Assembly: GCA_900771035.1 (NCBI GenBank) | Contig: CAAGML010000059.1 | Coordinates: 1-8,651, forward strand | Reading direction: 5' to 3' | Source of the DNA: Bacteroidales bacterium | GTDB lineage: Bacteria > Bacteroidota > Bacteroidia > Bacteroidales > Paludibacteraceae | Length of the DNA stretch: 8,651 nucleotides | Shown: in pieces, positions 6,395-8,651 of the stretch | Position numbering within the stretch: position 1 is the first letter of the stretch | Layout of the letters: each line of letters begins with the position of its first letter | The notes under the pieces: model-generated | What the model was told of the DNA's origin: nothing | The model's database searches: none | The model's input: only the letters and a program-made list of their open reading frames with translations | Made by a program: the position numbers and the translations under genes

Positions 6395-7549
6395 TCAACT
6401 GTATCTGTTTATGTATTCGGTAAAGAACAAATCATCAATATGATACTTTCCATCCTCTGGCATAACGATATTCTTGTCAATCAAGCCCTTGATTGCAGCC
6501 TGCACTGAACTGGCTGACGTCAGTGAGTGTCGCTTTATGAAATCGGAAGTTGTGACACCATCAACATATTCCCTGCGTCTGAATTCCTCTTTTGCCATGG
6601 CGGTCAACACCTCTCGCTGCCTTGTTCCACAAACCGAAAGCATCGTCTTGTAGTAGTTCGTCTGGCTGTCAATGATGCTCGCAACCGCAGGTTCTATCAT
6701 TTCCGATGAGCAAGTGCCACCTTTGTCTGTCATAAAGAAAAGCTCATTCATCACTATCTGGACGTACCAGGTGTAGCCGAAATACCTGTCATAGACCATT
6801 CTGACTGCCTCGGCATCAATAGTTTTGCCATACGAATCGAAAAGTCCTTGTGCGAAATCAACATACTTTTCTTTGTTGATGACATCCAAAGTCATTCCTA
6901 TAGTACTCTGATAGAATGGCTTGGATTGAGTATGGAACATCTGGGTCATCATGTGACGCTTGCTGCCTGTGAATATGAAGGTCACATTGCGGCAATGCTG
7001 AATCTTAGTCCTGAGCAACGCCTCTACGTTTTTTTCGTCATATTGCATAATCTGCTGAAATTCATCAATGGCTACAATGCAATGTCTGTCTGCCTTATCA
7101 AGATAATCGAATATCTCGTCAATTGACACCTGTGGCGATACTATCTCACCCAACCCAATGTCGAAACCCAAATCGCCAGTCAACGAATCAAACTTCACTC
7201 CAGGTCTTAGCGATGCCAGCAGACGGATGAACTTGTCACTCCACCGTTCGTCTCTCCGTTTCAAATCTTCATATATCACTCTGCCCATCAGTGCCACAAA
7301 TTCCCTTAGCGATGAAGTTGCATAAAGGTCAACAAAGAAGGTATAATACCTCTCAGTTATCTCCTTTTGGGCGAAAAGATGACTTATAAGACCAGTCTTT
7401 CCCAGTCTTCGAGGCGAGGTCAGCGTCACGTTTCTGCCGTTTTCTATGTGTTTTATGAGCGTTTTGACCTCTTCCTCACGGTCACAAAAATATTCCGGTG
7501 CCTCGTAATGACCTATTATAAAAGGATTTGAAACTTTTATTGCATTCAT
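6395..7549 (-). CDS. AAA ATPase with C-terminal winged helix, function unknown
   Basis: A 384-aa protein resembling the ATPase_2 group of STAND-like AAA proteins that are common and often multicopy in Bacteroidota. Walker A is SPRRLGKTG (K51), Walker B is CIVAIDEF (D162, E163), and a sensor-1-like FIFTGS lies near 191-196. The last ~70 residues form a winged-helix-like segment (SASSVQAAIKGLIDKNIV) typical of the family. It has no membrane segment and no recognisable nuclease. The frame stays open upstream to 7645, but that part covers the promoter and is AT-rich, and family members begin near MNAIKVSNPFIIGHYE, so 7549 is chosen. It is noticeably more AT-rich than the dcw genes and lies between mutS2 and repeat elements, which suggests acquisition by transfer. 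Substrate and role are unknown; it may act in mobile-element or toxin-antitoxin-like settings, but nothing here proves it. Confidence 0.88.
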   Translation of the reverse strand: MNAIKVSNPFIIGHYEAPEYFCDREEEVKTLIKHIENGRNVTLTSPRRLGKTGLISHLFAQKEITERYYTFFVDLYATSSLREFVALMGRVIYEDLKRRDERWSDKFIRLLASLRPGVKFDSLTGDLGFDIGLGEIVSPQVSIDEIFDYLDKADRHCIVAIDEFQQIMQYDEKNVEALLRTKIQHCRNVTFIFTGSKRHMMTQMFHTQSKPFYQSTIGMTLDVINKEKYVDFAQGLFDSYGKTIDAEAVRMVYDRYFGYTWYVQIVMNELFFMTDKGGTCSSEMIEPAVASIIDSQTNYYKTMLSVCGTRQREVLTAMAKEEFRRREYVDGVTTSDFIKRHSLTSASSVQAAIKGLIDKNIVMPEDGKYHIDDLFFTEYINRYS

Positions 7550-7575
7550 AATTATTATATTTATGATAAAGCGTG

Positions 7576-7605
7576 CAAATGTACGACAATATTTTGACGT
7601 GGCAA
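7576..7605 (-). promoter_or_regulatory. Promoter of the AAA ATPase gene
   Basis: Minus-strand TTG (7605-7603), a 19-bp spacer, and TACATTTG (7583-7576) fit the Bacteroidota consensus exactly. The start site would be near 7569, giving a leader of about 20 nt. This placement rules out the longer upstream reading frame to 7645. Confidence 0.8.
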
Positions 7606-7611
7606 AATATT
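7588..7611. promoter_or_regulatory. Dyad within the ATPase promoter, possible operator
   Basis: AATATTTTG (7588-7596) and CAAAATATT (7603-7611) are perfect 9-bp inverted arms around a 6-bp centre (ACGTGG). The right arm is also part of a 12-bp palindrome, CAAAATATTTTG (7603-7614), and GTAC flanks both sides. The dyad occupies the space between the -33 and -7 elements, where a bound repressor would block the promoter. Confidence 0.5.
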
Positions 7612-7694
7612 TTGTACGCAAATTTTGAGAAATCACGATTACCAATAATCTGTCTATTTTTTCAGGGAAAGAGAGGGGTATAGGAGAATTCTAA

Positions 7695-7801
7695 TTGTAA
7701 CGTTTTAATTGTAACGCAGGGGTTAAACAGCTGTCAGTCAAGGACGGAATGGCGCAAAAAGGCGAAAATTTAATTGTAACGATTTGTAACGGTTTGTAAC
7801 G
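7695..7801 (+). repeat. TTGTAACG repeats, left arm of element 1
   Basis: Five copies of TTGTAACG at 7695-7702, 7709-7716, 7774-7781, 7784-7791 and 7794-7801. The outer pair is spaced 14 bp and the inner three 10 bp, about one helical turn. The fifth copy has no partner in the right arm. Confidence 0.9.
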
Positions 7802-8043
7802 GCGAAATGAGATACGGGAAAAGCGGAGAAAAATTGAGAAAAATGTGCAGCGGGGAAAAATGCGAGGTGAAAATTTAACATAAAAAACAGGGTATTTTTT
7901 AATTGCGGATAGATATTTAGTCCGACAGGGGTTGGTATGGGCTTGCTCTTTTTTTAGTGTGGTTAACATTGAGAATATTTTTGTTAATTTGAGATGGATG
8001 GATTTTCCGATTACAATATTTTGTATATTTTAAGAGAGCGGGG

Positions 8044-8140
8044 CGTTACAAATCGTTACAATTAAATTTAGGCAGTTTTGGCAGGAATAGACATTGGCAG
8101 ACAGATAGTTAGGCGGTGCGTTACAATTAAAGCGTTACAA
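8044..8140 (-). repeat. TTGTAACG repeats, right arm of element 1
   Basis: Four copies read on the minus strand (plus strand CGTTACAA) at 8044-8051, 8054-8061, 8119-8126 and 8133-8140, with spacings of 10 bp (inner) and 14 bp (outer). They mirror the left arm. Confidence 0.9.
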
Positions 8141-8197
8141 TTAGAAATCTGCTATACCCCCTCAGTATTAGAAAGGGCAAGAAAACCGGGCGGAAAG

Positions 8198-8228
8198 TTG
8201 GCAATATCAGAAAAAATCACTATCTTTG
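8198..8228 (+). promoter_or_regulatory. Rightward Bacteroidota-type promoter
   Basis: TTG (8198-8200), a 20-bp spacer, and TATCTTTG (8221-8228) followed by CA match the consensus fully. Transcription would start near 8235 and run through element 2 toward the reading frame at 8581, giving a leader of about 345 nt. Between promoter and element 2 there is a 10-bp palindrome TTACCGGTAA (8259-8268) and a CCTGC...GCAGG pair (8247-8251, 8289-8293); otherwise nothing is recognised in 8229-8308. Confidence 0.7.
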
Positions 8229-8308
8229 CACCGTGTTTGTTTTAACCCTGCTTTTTTATTACCGGTAAAATCTCACGATTAACCGAGAGCAGGACATTGT
8301 TTAATTTA

Positions 8309-8564
8309 GGGTGGTTCTATTATTTATGTTTTTAGGTTACAAGTGAATGGCTCGTGATTGGACGCTTTTGAATTTATTTTTAGCATCTTGCTGATTTTGC
8401 CATAGCGACTTCCTTCGCACCTCAGCAATTCAAGCAGAGCTTGATTGCCTTCGGTTTGTCGTCAGTTCAGTCGGTCACATAGCCCGCTATGCTCCCTCCT
8501 TCCGCACAGCAATCTGCTCAAAATAAACTTCAAAATCGTCCAAACATAACTAACAGAACCACCC
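8309..8564. mobile_element. MITE-like inverted-repeat element 2
   Basis: Terminal inverted repeats at 8309-8331 and 8564-8542 begin GGGTGGTTCT and match at 21 of 23 positions. Similarity resumes inward: 8360-8393 on the left and 8541-8507 on the right share GGACG, TTTTGAA, TTTATTTT and TTGCTG in order, but the left arm has 28 extra bases (8332-8359). The core (8394-8506) has two partly similar direct segments (CTTCCTTCGCAC at 8409-8420 and CTCCTTCCGCAC near 8496-8507) and two small hairpins. There is no long reading frame and no clear target-site duplication. It is probably a non-autonomous element relic, or a structured repeat in the leader of the next gene. Confidence 0.65.
8425..8445. repeat. 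Hairpin in the core of element 2
   Basis: GCAATTCAAGC-AGA-GCTTGATTGC forms a 10-bp stem with one bulged T and a 3-nt loop. A second small palindrome, CATAGCCCGCTATG, lies at 8478-8491. Both could fold in RNA or as single-stranded DNA. Confidence 0.55.
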
Positions 8565-8580
8565 ATAACTCATTAAATCT

Positions 8581-8651
8581 ATGTCCAAAAACATTTTTGG
8601 CAGTGCGGCATCAACAGAAAATTTACCAATGATGCCCGCTAAACTCCCTTC
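8581..8651 (+). CDS. Partial reading frame, unrecognised, runs off window
   Basis: An ATG at 8581 opens a frame of 23 complete codons (MSKNIFGSAASTENLPMMPA...) to the window end. An in-frame TAA at 8566-8568 just upstream makes 8581 the first possible start, and the preceding ATTAAATCT is A/T-rich as usual for the phylum. I do not recognise the protein from so few residues. It lies 16 bp after element 2 and downstream of the promoter at 8198-8228. It could be a chance open frame. Confidence 0.5.
   Translation, partial: MSKNIFGSAASTENLPMMPAKLP

Larger units (their letters stand above)
7675..8160. mobile_element. MITE-like inverted-repeat element 1 (TTGTAACG element)
   Basis: The element is about 486 bp and carries no plausible gene. 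Outer arms 7675-7718 and 8160-8117 match in inverted orientation at 41 of 44 positions and begin GGGGTATAG. Inner arms 7766-7791 and 8069-8044 are a perfect 26-bp inverted pair. The outer-inner spacers are 47 bp on both sides and still show partial similarity, so each side is one roughly 117-bp arm that has diverged in its middle. The central 7792-8043 is AT-rich, with no internal inverted similarity noticed. No target-site duplication is evident at the borders. The structure fits a non-autonomous transposon; a protein-binding locus is the alternative. Confidence 0.7.

Noticed and set aside
7550..7645. N-terminal extension of the AAA ATPase by 32 residues
   Set aside because: The extension overlaps a complete promoter for the same gene and translates AT-rich control sequence; the family begins near MNAIKVSNPF.
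7691..7969. 92-aa minus-strand frame in the intergenic region
   Set aside because: It spans the left arm of the inverted-repeat element and the AT-rich core, has no recognisable domain, and its end is made of element-arm sequence.
7695..8140. Replication origin with iterons
   Set aside because: Nine TTGTAACG sites recall iterons, but they lie in inverted arms, there is no replication gene nearby, and no DnaA-box-like TTATCCACA sequence was seen.
8347..8394. 15-codon frame MARDWTLLNL in element 2
   Set aside because: It falls within the repeat arm and its 28-bp insertion, with no support for translation.

Overview
The window reads as a chromosomal segment of a Bacteroidota bacterium, probably Prevotella or a close relative. 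Three things point there: the gene content and protein style; promoters of the Bacteroidota type (TTG, 19-20 bp, TAnnTTTG); and translation starts preceded by A-rich rather than strong Shine-Dalgarno sequence. Genus is inference only.

Layout: (1) Positions 150-3735, minus strand, hold the first four genes of a division and cell-wall (dcw) cluster in transcription order mraZ, rsmH (mraW), an ftsL-like gene and ftsI (PBP transpeptidase). The operon would continue left of position 1, normally to murE. Heptanucleotide tandem arrays (coding-strand unit TTAGAGN) fill the rsmH/ftsL, ftsL/ftsI and post-ftsI junctions. They start in or at the preceding gene's stop codon, and one supplies the last codons of ftsL. 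(2) Positions 3736-3979 are a divergent control region between mraZ and mutS2. It has one promoter on each strand and two oppositely oriented copies of a 15-bp sequence that fits the MraZ operator (TGGGN repeated every 10 bp). MraZ may therefore control both its own dcw operon and mutS2. (3) Positions 3980-6355, plus strand, encode a complete MutS2 with MutS-type ATPase, coiled coil, KOW-like segment and Smr domain. (4) Positions 6395-7549, minus strand, encode an orphan AAA ATPase with a C-terminal winged helix, visibly more AT-rich than the dcw genes, with its own promoter built over a dyad. (5) Positions 7550-8580 hold no convincing gene but do hold two long inverted-repeat elements. Element 1 (7675-8160) has 44-bp outer and 26-bp inner inverted arms separated by exactly 47 bp on both sides, with nine copies of TTGTAACG. 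Element 2 (8309-8564) has 23-bp terminal inverted repeats and related subterminal arms. Both look like non-autonomous (MITE-like) elements. (6) A plus-strand promoter (8198-8228) lies between the two elements, and an open reading frame starts at 8581 and runs off the window.

Functionally, the left part makes and regulates septal peptidoglycan synthesis machinery, the middle encodes a DNA/ribosome quality-control protein, and the right part is an accessory, repeat-rich region. The best candidates for something undescribed are the stop-codon-anchored heptamer arrays inside the dcw operon, the symmetric TTGTAACG element, and the possible extension of the MraZ regulon to mutS2.
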